From the NCBI RefSeq assembly GCF_029227915.1, contig NC_079887.1, forward strand, positions 4,588,001 to 4,652,000: a stretch of DNA of 64,000 nt, read 5' to 3'. The position numbers and the translations under genes were made by a program. This stretch comes from Hydractinia symbiolongicarpus. Lineage: Eukaryota; Cnidaria; Hydrozoa; Anthoathecata; Hydractiniidae. Below are positions 50,101-63,238 of this stretch, in pieces; position 1 is the first letter of the stretch, and every line of letters starts with the position of its first letter. Under the pieces are notes generated by a model. The model made no database searches. It worked only from the letters and a program-made list of their open reading frames with translations, and was not told where the DNA came from.

Positions 50101-50410
50101 AGAAGTTTAATCGCCGGCAAACGAAAACCCGCGACTTCCCGTAAATCCCAGACTCGGCCCGTATAGTCAAAAGTATACAAACAAAGTACCCAGGAAGTAA
50201 ACTCATTTCCCGAACGATTTTTTAAATTATCTTTTCACCACTAAAACGCATGAGACTTGCAGTTTTCAAAAATGTTTTCATCTTTGATGAGACGCTGAAT
50301 AAAAGAAGTTTAATCGCCGGCAAACGAAAACCGCAATTTCCCGTAAACCCCGGACTCGGCTGTATAGTCAAAAGTATACAAAGGAAGTACTCAGGCAGTA
50401 AACTCATTTC
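47190..50410. repeat. Displaced copy of the 34.57-38.6 kb region
   Basis: This segment matches 34571 onward at an offset of 12619 bp, then 12822 bp after an extra 203 bp B-type monomer near 47640-47840. It keeps the marks GAACAAAAGAAG, GGCCAGTATAG, AAAAGAATAC and CCCGAAGGATT. Beyond the 5-mer the offset is 11810 bp (12822 minus 1012), because only one 5-mer copy is present here. About 9 kb of other satellite separates it from the end of its source block. Confidence 0.8.
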
Positions 50411-53400
50411 CCGAACGATTTTTTAAATCATTTTTTCTCTACTAAAGCGCATGAGACTTTCAGTTTTCAAAAGTGTTTTCATTTTTGATGAAACGCTGAA
50501 TAAAAGAAGTTTAATCGCCGGCAAATGAAAACCCGCCATTTCCCGTAAACCCCGGACTTGGCCTGTATAGTCAAAAGTATACAAAGAAAGTACCCAGGGA
50601 GTAAACTCATTTCCCGAACGATTTTTTAAATACTTTTTCACCACTAAAACGCATGAGACTTGTAGTTTTCAAAAATGTTTTCATTTTTGATGAGACGCTG
50701 AATAAAAGAAGTTTAATCGCCGGCAAACGAAAACCTGTGATATCCCGTAAATCCCGGACTCGGCTGTATAGTCAAAAGTATACAAAGGAAGTACTCAGGC
50801 AGTAAACTCATTTCCCGAACGATTTTTTAAATCATTTTTTCTCTACTAAAGCGCATGAGACTTTCAGTTTTCAAAAGTGTTTTCATTTTTGATGAGACGC
50901 TGAATAAAAGAAGTTTAATCGCCGGCAAACGAAAACCCGCCATTTCCCGTAAACCCCGGACTTGAACCGTATAGCCAAAAGTATACAAAGAAATTACCCA
51001 GGGAGTAAACTCATTTCCCGAACGATTTTTTAAATTATTTTTCACCACTAAAACCCAGGAGACTTGTAGTTTTCAGAAACGTTTTCATTTTTGATGAAAC
51101 GCTGAATAAAAGAAGTTTAATCGCCGGCAAATAAAAACCCGCGACTTCCCGTAAATCCCGGACTCGGCCCGTATAGTCAAAAGTATACAAACAAAGTACC
51201 CAGGAAGTAAACTCATTTCCCGAACGATTTTTTAAATTATCTTTTCACCACTAAAACGCATGAGACTTGTAGTTTTCAAAAATGTTTTCATCTTTGATGA
51301 GACGCTGAATAAAAGAAGTTTAATCGCCGGCAAACGAAAACCCGCAATTTCCCGTAAACCCCGGACTCGGCCTGTATAGTCAAAAGTATACAAAGGAAGT
51401 ACTCAGGCAGTAAACTCATTTCCCGAACGATTTTTTAAATCATTTTTTCTCTACTAAAGCGCATGAGACTTTCAGTTTTCAAAATTGTTTTTATTTTTGA
51501 TGATACGCTGAATAAAAGAAGTTTAATCGCCGGCAAACGAAAACCCGCCATTTCCCGTAAACCCCGGACTTGGCCCGTATAGTCAAAAGTATACAAAGAA
51601 AGTACCCAGGGAGTAAACTCATTTCCCGAACGATTTTTTAAATTATTTTTCACCACTAAAACGCAGGAGACTTGTAGTTTTCAGAAACGTTTTCATTTTT
51701 GATGAAACGCTGAATAAAAGAAGTTTAATCGCCGGCAAATGAAAACCCGCCATTTCCCGTAAACCCCGGACTTGGCCTGTATAGTCAAAAGTATACAAAG
51801 AAAGTACCCAGGGAGTAAACTCATTTCCCGAACGATTTTTAAAATACTTTTTCACCACTAAAACGCATGAGACTTGTAGTTTTCAAAAATGTTTTCATTT
51901 TTGATGAGACGCTGAATAAAAGAAGTTTAATCGCCGGCAAACGAAAACCTGTGATATCCCGTAAATCCCGGACTCGGCCCGTATAGTCAAAAGTATACAA
52001 AGAAAGTACCCAGGGAGTAAAGTCATTTCCCGAACGATTTTTTAAATTATTATTTCACCAGTAAAGCCCATGAGACTTGTAGTGTTTAAAAATGTTTTCA
52101 TTTTTGATGAGACGCTGAATAAAAGAAGTTTAATCGCCGGCAAACGAAAACCCGCGACTTCCCGTAAATCCCAGACTCGGCCCGTATAGTCAAAAGTATA
52201 CAAACAAAGTACCCAGGAAGTAAACTCATTTCCCGAACGATTTTTTAAATTATCTTTTCACCACTAAAACGCATGAGACTTGCAGTTTTCAAAAATGTTT
52301 TCATCTTTGATGAGACGCTGAATAAAAGAAGTTTAATCGCCGGCAAACGAAAACCGCAATTTCCCGTAAACCCCGGACTCGGCTGTATAGTCAAAAGTAT
52401 ACAAAGGAAGTACTCAGGCAGTAAACTCATTTCCCGAACGATTTTTTAAATCATTTTTTCTCTACTAAAGCGCATGAGACTTTCAGTTTTCAAAAGTGTT
52501 TTTATTTTTGATGAGACGCTGAATAAAAGAAGTTTAATCGCCGGCAAACGAAAACCTGTGATATCCCGTAAATCCCGGACTCGGCCCGTATAGTCAAAAG
52601 TATACAAAGAAAGTACCCAGGGAGTAAAGTCATTTCCCGAACGATTTTTTAAATTATTATTTCACCAGTAAAGCCCATGAGACTTGTAGTGTTTAAAAAT
52701 GTTTTCATTTTTGATGAGACGCTGAATAAAAGAAGTTTAATCGCCGGCAAACGAAAACCCGCGACTTCCCGTAAATCCCAGACTCGGCCCGTATAGTCAA
52801 AAGTATACAAACAAAGTACCCAGGAAGTAAACTCATTTCCCGAACGATTTTTTAAATTATCTTTTCACCACTAAAACGCATGAGACTTGCAGTTTTCAAA
52901 AATGTTTTCATCTTTGATGAGACGCTGAATAAAAGAAGTTTAATCGCCGGCAAACGAAAACCGCAATTTCCCGTAAACCCCGGACTCGGCTGTATAGTCA
53001 AAAGTATACAAAGGAAGTACTCAGGCAGTAAACTCATTTCCCGAACGATTTTTTAAATCATTTTTTCTCTACTAAAGCGCATGAGACTTTCAGTTTTCAA
53101 AAGTGTTTTCATTTTTGATGAAACGCTGAATAAAAGAAGTTTAATCGCCGGCAAATGAAAACCCGCCATTTCCCGTAAACCCCGGACTTGGCCTGTATAG
53201 TCAAAAGTATACAAAGAAAGTACCCAGGGAGTAAACTCATTTCCCGAACGATTTTTTAAATACTTTTTCACCACTAAAACGCATGAGACTTGTAGTTTTC
53301 AAAAATGTTTTCATTTTTGATGAGACGCTGAATAAAAGAAGTTTAATCGCCGGCAAACGAAAACCTGTGATATCCCGTAAATCCCGGACTCGGCTGTATA

Positions 53401-54330
53401 GTCAAAAGTATACAAAGGAAGTACTCAGGCAGTAAACTCATTTCCCGAACGATTTTTTAAATCATTTTTTCTCTACTAAAGCGCATGAGACTTTCAGTTT
53501 TCAAAAGTGTTTTCATTTTTGATGAGACGCTGAATAAAAGAAGTTTAATCGCCGGCAAACGAAAACCCGCCATTTCCCGTAAACCCCGGACTTGAACCGT
53601 ATAGCCAAAAGTATACAAAGAAATTACCCAGGGAGTAAACTCATTTCCCGAACGATTTTTTAAATTATTTTTCACCACTAAAACCCAGGAGACTTGTAGT
53701 TTTCAGAAACGTTTTCATTTTTGATGAAACGCTGAATAAAAGAAGTTTAATCGCCGGCAAATAAAAACCCGCGACTTCCCGTAAATCCCGGACTCGGCCC
53801 GTATAGTCAAAAGTATACAAACAAAGTACCCAGGAAGTAAACTCATTTCCCGAACGATTTTTTAAATTATCTTTTCACCACTAAAACGCATGAGACTTGT
53901 AGTTTTCAAAAATGTTTTCATCTTTGATGAGACGCTGAATAAAAGAAGTTTAATCGCCGGCAAACGAAAACCCGCAATTTCCCGTAAACCCCGGACTCGG
54001 CCTGTATAGTCAAAAGTATACAAAGGAAGTACTCAGGCAGTAAACTCATTTCCCGAACGATTTTTTAAATCATTTTTTCTCTACTAAAGCGCATGAGACT
54101 TTCAGTTTTCAAAATTGTTTTTATTTTTGATGATACGCTGAATAAAAGAAGTTTAATCGCCGGCAAACGAAAACCCGCCATTCCCCGTAAACCCCGGACT
54201 TGGCCCGTATAGTCAAAAGTATACAAAGAAAGTACCCAGGGAGTAAACTCATTTCCCGAACGATTTTTTAAATTATTTTTCACCACTAAAACGCAGGAGA
54301 CTTGTAGTTTTCAGAAACGTTTTCATTTTC
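49890..54330. repeat. 13-monomer (2630 bp) duplication with nested 3-mer (607 bp)
   Basis: 49890-51700 matches 52520-54330 at 2630 bp (for example 50222/52852 and 50827/53457). A 3-monomer D-E-F unit at about 51905-52511 is repeated as 52512-53118. Shared marks are CGACTTCCCGTAAATCCCAG, AAAACCGCAATTT, CTCGGCTGTATAG, CTTGAACCGTATAGCC and ACTAAAACCCAGG. Several F monomers here are chimeric, switching subfamily at the tail dyad (near 50475 and 50880). Confidence 0.8.
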
Positions 54331-57180
54331 GATAAAACGCTGAATAAAAGAAGTTTAATTGCCGGCAAATAAAAACCTGCGATTTCCCGTAAATCCCGGA
54401 CTCGGCCCGTATAGTCAAAAGTATACAAAGAAAGTACCCAGGGAGTAAACTCATTTCCCGAACGATTTTTTAAATTATTTTTCACAACTATAACGCATGA
54501 GACTTTCAGTTTTCAAAAGTGTTTTTACTTTTGATGAGACACTGAATAAAAGAAGTTTAATCGCCGGCAAACGAAAACCCGCAATTTCCCGTAAACCCCG
54601 GACTCGGCCTGTATAGTCAAAAGTATACAAAGGAAGTACTCAGGCAGTAAACTCATTTCCCGAACGATTTTTTAAATCATTTCTTCTCTACTAAAACGCA
54701 TGAGACTTTCAGTTTTCAAAAGTGTTTTTATTTTTGATGAGACGCTGAATAAAAGAAGTTCAATCGCCGGCAAACGAAAACCCGCGATTTCCCGTAAATC
54801 CCGGACTCGGCCCGTATAGTCAAAAGTATACAAAGAAAGTACCCAGGGAGTAAACTCATTTCCCGAACGATTTTTTAAATTATTTTTTCACCACTAAAAC
54901 GCATGAGACTTGTAGTTTTTAGAAATGTTTTCATTTTTGATGGGACGCTTAATGAAAGTTGTTTAATCGCTGGCAAACGAAAACCCGCGATTTCCCGTAA
55001 ATCCCGGGCTTGACCCGTATAGTCGAATGTATACAAAGAAAGTACCCTGTGAGTAAACTCAATTCCAAAACGATTTTTTAAATTATCTTTTCACCAATAA
55101 AACGCATGAGACTTGTAGTTTTCAAAAATGTTTTCATTTTTGATGAGACGCTGAATAAAAGAAGTTTAATCGCCGGCAAACGAAAACCCGCCATTTCCCG
55201 TAAACCCCGGACTTGGCCCGTATAGTCAAAAGTATACAAAGAAATTACCCAGGAAGTAAACTCATTTCCCGAACGATTTTTTAAAATATTTTTCACCACT
55301 AAAACGCAGGAGACTTGTAGTTTTCAGAAATGTTTTCATTTTTGATGAAACGCTGAATAAAAGAAGTTTAATCGCCGGCAAATAAAAACCCGCGACTTCC
55401 CGTAAATCCCGGACTCGGCCCGTATAGTCAAAAGTATACAAACAAAGTACCCAGGAAGTAAACTCATTTCCCGAACGATTTTTTAAATTATCTTTTCACC
55501 ACTAAAACGCATGAGACTTGTAGTTTTCAAAAATGTTTTCATCTTTGATGAGACGCTGAATAAAAGAAGTTTAATCGCCGGCAAACGAAAACCCGCAATT
55601 TCCCGTAAACCCCGGACTCGGCCTGTATAGTCAAAAGTATACAAAGGAAGTACTCAGGCTGTAAACTCATTTCCCGAACGATTTTTTAAATCATTTTTTC
55701 TGTACTAAAGCGCATGAGACTTTCAGTTTTCAAAATTGTTTTTATTTTTGATGATACGCTGAATAAAAGAAGTTTAATCGCCGGCAAACGAAAACCCGCC
55801 ATTTCCCGTAAACCCCGGACTTGGCCCGTATAGTCAAAAGTATACAAAGAAAGTACCCAGGGAGTAAACTCATTTCCCGAACGATTTTTTAAATTATTTT
55901 TCACCACTAAAACGCAGGAGACTTGTAGTTTTCAGAAACGTTTTCATTTTCGATGAAACGCTGAATAAAAGAAGTTTAATTGCCGGCAAATAAAAACCTG
56001 CGATTTCCCGTAAATCCCGGACTCGGCCCGTATAGTCAAAAGTATACAAAGAAAGTACCCAGGGAGTAAACTCATTTCCCGAACGATTTTTTAAATTATT
56101 TTTCACAACTATAACGCATGAGACTTTCAGTTTTCAAAAGTGTTTTTATTTTTGATGAGACGCTGAATAAAAGAAGTTCAATCGCCGGCAAACGAAAACC
56201 CGCGATTTCCCGTAAATCCCGGACTCGGCCCGTATAGTCAAAAGTATACAAAGAAAGTACCCAGGGAGTAAACTCATTTCCCGAACGATTTTTTAAATTA
56301 TTTTTTCACCACTAAAACGCATGAGACTTGTAGTTTTTAGAAATGTTTTCATTTTTGATGGGACGCTTAATGAAAGTTGTTTAATCGCTGGCAAACGAAA
56401 ACCCGCGATTTCCCGTAAATCCCGGGCTTGACCCGTATAGTCGAATGTATACAAAGAAAGTACCCTGTGAGTAAACTCAATTCCAAAACGATTTTTTAAA
56501 TTATCTTTTCACCAATAAAACGCATGAGACTTGTAGTTTTCAAAAATGTTTTCATTTTTGATGAGACGCTGAATAAAAGAAGTTTAATCGCCGGCAAACG
56601 AAAACCCGCCATTTCCCTTAAACCCCGGACTTGGCCCGTATAGTCAAAAGTATACAAAGAAATTACCCAGGGAGTAAACTCATTTCCCGAACGATTTTTT
56701 AAATTATTTTTCACCACTAAAACGCAGGAGACTTGTAGTTTTCAGAAACGTTTTCATTTTTGATGAAACGCTGAATAAAAGAAGTTTAATCGCCGGCAAA
56801 TAAAAACCCGCGACTTCCCGTAAATCCCGGACTCGGCCCGTATAGTAATAAGTATACAAACAAAGTACCCAGGAAGTAAACTCATTTCCCGAACGATTTT
56901 TTAAATTAACTTTTCACCACTAAAACGCATGAGACTTGTAGTTTTCAAAAATGTTTTCATCTTTGATGAGACGCTGAATAAAAGAAGTTTAATCGCCGGC
57001 AAACGAAAACCCGCAATTTCCCGTAAACCCCGGACTCGGCCTGTATAGTTAAAAGTATACAAAGGAAGTACTCAGGCAGTAAACTCATTTCCCGAACGAT
57101 TTTTTAAATCATTTTTTCTCTACTAAAGCGCATGAGACTTTCAGTTTTCAAAATTGTTTTTATTTTTGATGATACGCTGA
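54060..57180. repeat. 8-monomer / 7-monomer duplication (1621 and 1418 bp offsets)
   Basis: 54060-54500 matches 55681-56121 at 1621 bp (marks ATTTTCGAT, TAATTGCCGG and TTCACAACTATAACG). 54725-55640 matches 56143-57100 at 1418 bp (marks AGTTGTTTAATCGCTGG and GAAATTACCC). One monomer near 54500-54720 is therefore absent from the second copy. The left copy has private changes TTTTTACTTTTG and GACACTG near 54526-54543. Confidence 0.75.
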
Positions 57181-60100
57181 ATAAAAGAAGTTTAATCGCC
57201 GGCAAACGAAAACCTGTGATATCCCGTAAATCCCGCACTCGGCCTGTATAGTCAAAAGTATACAAAGAAAGTACCCAGGGAGTAAAGTCATTTCCCGAAC
57301 GATTTTTTAAATTATTATTTCACCAGTAAAGCCCATGAGACTTGTAGTGTTTAAAAATGTTTTCATTTTTGATGAGACGCTGAATAAAAGAAGTTTAATC
57401 GCCGGCAAACGAAAACCCGCGACTTCCCGTAAATCCCGGACTCGGCCCGTATAGTCAAAAGTATACAAACAAAGTACCCAGGAAGTAAACTCATTTCCCG
57501 AACGATTTTTTAAATTATCTTTTCACCACTAAAACGCATGAGACTTGTAGTTTTCAAAAATATTTTCATCTTTGATGAGACGCTGAATAAAAGAAGTTTA
57601 ATCGCCGGCAAACGAAAACCCGCAATTTCCCGTAAACCCCGGACTCGGCCTGTATAGTCAAAAGTATACAAAGGAAGTACTCAGGCAGTAAACTCATTTC
57701 CCGAACGATTTTTTAAATCATTTTTTCTCTACTAAAGCGCATGAGACTTTCAGTTTTCAAAAGTGTTTTTATTTTTGATGAAACGCTGAATAAAAGAAGT
57801 TCAATCGCCGGCAAACGAAAACCTGCGATTTCCCGTAAATCCCGGACTCGGCCCGTATAGTCAAAAGTATACAAAGAAAGTACCCAGGGAGTAAACTCAT
57901 TTCCCGAACGATTTTTTAAATTATTTTTTCACCACTAAAACGCATGAGACTTGTAGTTTTCAGAAATGTTTTCATTTTTGATGGGACGCTTAATGAAAGT
58001 GGTTTAATCGCTGGCAAACGAAAACACGCGATTTCCCGTAAATCCCGGGCTTGACACGTATAGTCGAATGTATACAAACAAAGTACCCTGTGAGTAAATT
58101 CAATTCAAAAACGATTTTTTAAATTATCTTTTCACCAATAAAACGCATGAGACTTGTAGTTTTCAAAAATAAAACGCATGAGACTTGTAGTTTTCAAAAA
58201 TGTTTTCATTTTTGATGAGACGCTGAATAAAAGAAGTTTAATCGCCGGCAAACGAAAACCCGCCATTTCCCTTAAACCCCGGACTTGGCCCGTATAGTCA
58301 AAAGTATACAAAGAAATTACCCAGGGAGTAAACTCATTTCCCGAACGATTTTTTAAATTATTTTTCACCACTAAAACGCAGGAGACTTGTAGTTTTCAGA
58401 AACGTTTTCATTTTTGATGAAACGCTGAATAAAAGAAGTTTAATCGCCGGCAAATAAAAACCCGCGACTTCCCGTAAATCCCGGACTCGGCCCGTATAGT
58501 AATAAGTATACAAACAAAGTACCCAGGAAGTAAACTCATTTCCCGAACGATTTTTTAAATTATCTTTTCACCACTAAAACGCATGAGACTTGTAGTTTTC
58601 AAAAATGTTTTCATCTTTGATGAGACGCTGAATAAAAGAAGTTTAATCGCCGGCAAACGAAAACCCGCGACTTCCCGTAAATCCCGGACTCGGCCCGTAT
58701 AGTCAAAAGTATACAAACAAAGTACCCAGGAAGTAAACTCATTTCCCGAACGATTTTTTAAATTATCTTTTCACCACTAAAACGCATGAGACTTGTAGTT
58801 TTCAAAAATATTTTCATCTTTGATGAGACGCTGAATAAAAGAAGTTTAATCGCCAGCAAACGAAAACCCGCAATTTCCCGTAAACCCCGGACTCGGCCTG
58901 TATAGTCAAAAGTATACAAAGGAAGTACTCAGGCAGTAAACTCATTTCCCGAACGATTTTTTAAATCATTTTTTCTCTACTAAAGCGCATGAGACTTTCA
59001 GTTTTCAAAAGTGTTTTTATTTTTGATGAAACGCTGAATAAAAGAAGTTCAATCGCCGGCAAACGAAAACCTGCGATTTCCCGTAAATCCCGGACTCGGC
59101 CCGTATAGTCAAAAGTATACAAAGAAAGTACCCAGGGAGTAAACTCATTTCCCGAACGATTTTTTAAATTATTTTTTCACCACTAAAACGCATGAGACTT
59201 GTAGTTTTCAGAAATGTTTTCATTTTTGATGGGACGCTTAATGAAAGTGGTTTAATCGCTGGCAAACGAAAACACGCGATTTCCCGTAAATCCCGGGCTT
59301 GACACGTATAGTCGAATGTATACAAAGAAAGTACCCTGTGAGTAAATTCAATTCAAAAACGATTTTTTAAATTATCTTTTCACCAATAAAACGCATGAGA
59401 CTTGTAGTTTTCAAAAATGTTTTCATTTTTGATGAGACGCTGAATAAAAGAAGTTTAATCGCCGGCAAATAAAAACCCGCGACTTCCCGTAAATCCCGGA
59501 CTCGGCCCGTATAGTCAAAAGTATACAAACAAAGTACCCAGGAAGTAAACTCATTTCCCGAACGATTTTTTAAATTTTCTTTTCACCACTAAAACGCATG
59601 AGACTTGTAGTTTTCAAAAATGTTTTCATCTTTGATGAGACGCTGAATAAAAGAAGTTTAATCGCCGGCAAACGAAAACCCGCAATTTCCCTTAAACCCC
59701 GGACTCGGCCTGTATAGTCAAAAGTATACAAAGGAAGTACTCAGGCAGTAAACTCATTTCCCGAACGATTTTTTAAATCATTTTTTCTCTACTAAAGCGC
59801 ATGAGACTTTCAGTTTTCAAAATTGTTTTTATTTTTGATGATACGCTGAATAAAAGAAGTTTAATCGCCGGCAAACGAAAACCCACCATTTCCCGTAAAC
59901 CCCGGACTTGGCCCGTATAGTCAAAAGTATACAAAGAAAGTACCCAGGGAGTAAACTCATTTCCCGAACGATTTTTTAAATTATTTTTCACCACTAAAAC
60001 GCAGGAGACTTGTAGTTTTCAGAAACGTTTTCATTTTTGATGAAACGCTGAATAAAAGAAGTTTAATCGCCGGCAAATAAAAACCCGCGACTTCCCGTAA

Positions 60101-60830
60101 ATCCCGGACTCGGCCCGTATAGTAATAAGTATACAAACAAAGTACCCAGGAAGTAAACTCATTTCCCGAACGATTTTTTAAATTATCTTTTCACCACTAA
60201 AACGCATGAGACTTGTAGTTTTCAAAAATATTTTCATCTTTGATGAGACGCTGAATAAAAGAAGTTTAATCGCCGGCAAACGAAAACCCGCAATTTCCCG
60301 TAAACCCCGGACTCGGCCTGTATAGTCAAAAGTATACAAAGGAAGTACTCAGGCAGTAAACTCATTTCCCGAACGATTTTTTAAATCATTTTTTCTCTAC
60401 TAAAGCGCATGAGACTTTCAGTTTTCAAAAGTGTTTTTATTTTTGATGAAACGCTGAATAAAAGAAGTTCAATCGCCGGCAAACGAAAACCTGCGATTTC
60501 CCGTAAATCCCGGACTCGGCCCGTATAGTCAAAAGTATACAAAGAAAGTACCCAGGGAGTAAACTCATTTCCCGAACGATTTTTTAAATTATTTTTTCAC
60601 CACTAAAACGCATGAGACTTGTAGTTTTCAGAAATGTTTTCATTTTTGATGGGACGCTTAATGAAAGTGGTTTAATCGCTGGCAAACGAAAACACGCGAT
60701 TTCCCGTAAATCCCGGGCTTGACACGTATAGTCGAATGTATACAAAGAAAGTACCCTGTGAGTAAACTCAATTCAAAAACGATTTTTTAAATTATCTTTT
60801 CACCAATAAAACGCATGAGACTTGCAGTTT
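57180..60830. repeat. D-E-F-G-H blocks repeated at ~1248 and 1420 bp
   Basis: The mark AAAAATATTTTCATC recurs at about 57556, 58804 and 60224, giving offsets of 1248 bp (six monomers plus the 31 bp insertion at 58140) and 1420 bp (seven monomers). AGTAATAAGTATAC marks recur near 56846, 58500 and 60123. CAAACGAAAACACGCG with CTTGACACG recurs near 58015, 59265 and 60685. The segment consists only of E, F, G, H and A monomers plus one D. Confidence 0.75.
58140..58201. repeat. Perfect 31 bp tandem duplication inside a monomer
   Basis: The 31 bases beginning AAAACGCATGAGACTTG and ending CAAAAAT occur at 58140-58170 and again at 58171-58201 without a mismatch. This is the only sub-monomer tandem duplication I noticed in the window. 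The repeat ends at the left arm of the tail dyad. It lengthens this monomer to about 233 bp and changes the minus-strand frame. The related monomers near 56520 and 59390 lack it. Confidence 0.95.
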
Positions 60831-63238
60831 TCAAAAATGTTTTCATTTTTGATGAGACGCTGAATAAAAGAAGTTTAATCGCCGGCAAACGAAAACCCGC
60901 CATTTCCCGTAAACCCCGGACTTGGCCCGTATAGTCAAAAGTATACAAAGAAAGTACCCAGGGAGTAAACTCATTTCCCGAACGATTTTTTAAATAGTTT
61001 TTCACCACCAAAACGCATGAGACTTGTAGTTTTCAAAAAATTTTTCGTTTTTGATGAGACGCTTAATGAAAGAGGTTTAATCGCCAACAAACGAAAACCC
61101 GCGATTTCCCGTAAATCCAGGGCTTGGCCCGTATAGTCGAATGTATACAAAGAAAGTACCCTGTGAGTAAACTCATTTCCAGAACAATTTTTAAATTATT
61201 TTTTCACCACTAAAACGCATAAGACTTTTAGTTTTCAAAAATGTTTTCATTTTTGATGAGACGCTGAATAAAAGAAGTTTAATCGCCGGCAAACAAAAAC
61301 CGGCGATTTCCCGTAAATCCCGGGCTTGGCCCGTATAGTTGAATGTATATAAAGAAAGTACCCAGGGAGTAAACTCATTTCACGAACGATTTTTAAATTA
61401 TTTTTTCACCACTAAAACGCATGAGACTTGTAGTTTTCAGAAATGTTTTCATTTTTGATGGGACGTTTAATGAAAGTGGTTTAATCGCTGGCAAACGAAA
61501 ACCCGCGATTTCCCGTAAATCCCGGGCTTGACCCGTATAGTCGAATGTATACAAAGAAAGTACCCTGTGAGTAAACTCAATTCCAAAACGATTTTTTAAA
61601 TTATCTTTTCACCAATAAAGCCCATGAGACTTGTAGTGTTTAAAAATGTTTTCATTTTTGATGAGACGCTGAATAAAAGAAGTTTAGTCGCCGGCAAACG
61701 AAAACCCGCGACTTCCCGTAAATCCCGGACTCGGCCCGTATAGTCAAAAGTATACAAACAAAGTACCCAGGAAGTAAACTCATTTCCGGAACGATTTTTT
61801 AAATTATCTTTTCACCACTAAAACGCATGAGACTTGTAGTTTTCAAAAATGTTTTCATCTTTGATGAGACGCTGAATAAAAGAAGTTTAATCGCCGGCAA
61901 ACGAAAACCCCCAAATTCCCGTAAACGCCGGACTCGGCCTGTATAGTCAAAAGTATACAAAGGAAGTACTCAGGCAGTAAACTCATTTCCCGAACGATTT
62001 TTGAAATCATTTTTTCTCTACTAAAGCGCATGAGACTTTCAGTTTTCAAAAGTGATTTTATTTTTGATGAGACGCTGAATAAAATAAGTTCAATCGCCGG
62101 CAAACGAAAACCCGCGATTTCCCGTAAATCCCGGACTCGGCCCGTATAGTCAAAAGTATACAAAGAAAGTACCCAGGGAGTAAACTCATTTCCCGAACGA
62201 TTTTTTAAATTATTTGTTCACCACTAAAACGCATGAGACTTGTAGTTTTCAGAAATGTTTTCATTTTTGATGGGACGCTTAATGAAAGTGGTTTAATAGC
62301 TGGCAAACGAAAACACGCGATTTCCCGTAAATCCCGGGCTTGACCCGTATAGTCGAATGTATACAAAGAAAGTACCCTGTGAGTAAACTCAATTCCAAAA
62401 CGATTTTTTAAATTATCTTTTCACCAATAAAACGCATGAGACTTGTAGTTTTCAAAAATGTTTTCATTTTTGATGAGACGCTGAATAAAAGAAGTTTAAT
62501 CGCCGGCAAACGAAAACCCGCCATTTCCCGTAAACCCCGGACTTGGCCCGTATAGTCAAAAGTATACAAAGAAAGTACCCAGGGAGTAAACTCATTTCCC
62601 GAACGATTTTTTAAATAGTTTTTCACCACCAAAACGCATGAGACTTGTAGTTTTCAAAAATTTTTTCATTTTTGATGAGACGCTTAATGAAAGAGGTTTA
62701 ATCGGCGGCAAACGAAAACCCGCGATTTCCCGTAAATCCAGGGCTTGGCCCGTATAGTCGAATGTATACAAAGAAAGTACCCTGTGAGTAAACTCATTTC
62801 CAGAACAATTTTTAAATTATTTTTTCACCACTAAAACGCATAAGACTTTTAGTTTTCAAAAATGTTTTCATTTTTGATGAGACGCTGAATAAAAGAAGTT
62901 TAATCGCCGGCAAACGAAAACCGGCGATTTCCCGTAAATCCCGGGCTTGGCCCGTATAGTTGAATGTATATAAAGAAAGTACCCAGGGAGTAAACTCATT
63001 TCACGAACGATTTTTAAATTATTTTTTCACCACTAAAACGCATGAGACTTGTAGTTTTCTGAAATGTTTTCATTTTTGATGGGACGTTTAATGAAAGTGG
63101 TTTAATCGCTGGCAAACGAAAACCCGCGATTTCCCGTAAATCCCGGGCTTGACCCGTATAGTCGAATGTATACAAAGAAAGTACCCTGTGAGTAAACTCA
63201 ATTCCAAAACGATTTTTTAAATTATCTTTTCACCAATA
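60100..63238. repeat. 8-monomer tandem pair (period 1621 bp)
   Basis: About 60100-61617 matches 61721-63238. Marks shared by both are AATTTTTAAATTATTTTTTC (one T shorter), AAATCCAGGGCTTGG (61114 and 62735), GACTTTTAGTTTTC, TTTCACGAACG and GGGACGTTTAATG. The first copy has TTTTTCGTTTTTG and CGCCAACAAACG, and the second TTAATCGGCGGC. The match stops where copy 1 turns from a G head into a D tail (AATAAAGCCCATGAG near 61615). Confidence 0.8.
61855..62163 (-). other. 102-codon minus-strand frame, spurious read-through
   Basis: An F monomer with CGATTTTTGAAATCATT (61994) lacks the usual stop, so the frame runs through into the next unit. The start lies within an E monomer tail. No domain is recognised and no similar length recurs in sister copies. 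Confidence 0.7.
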
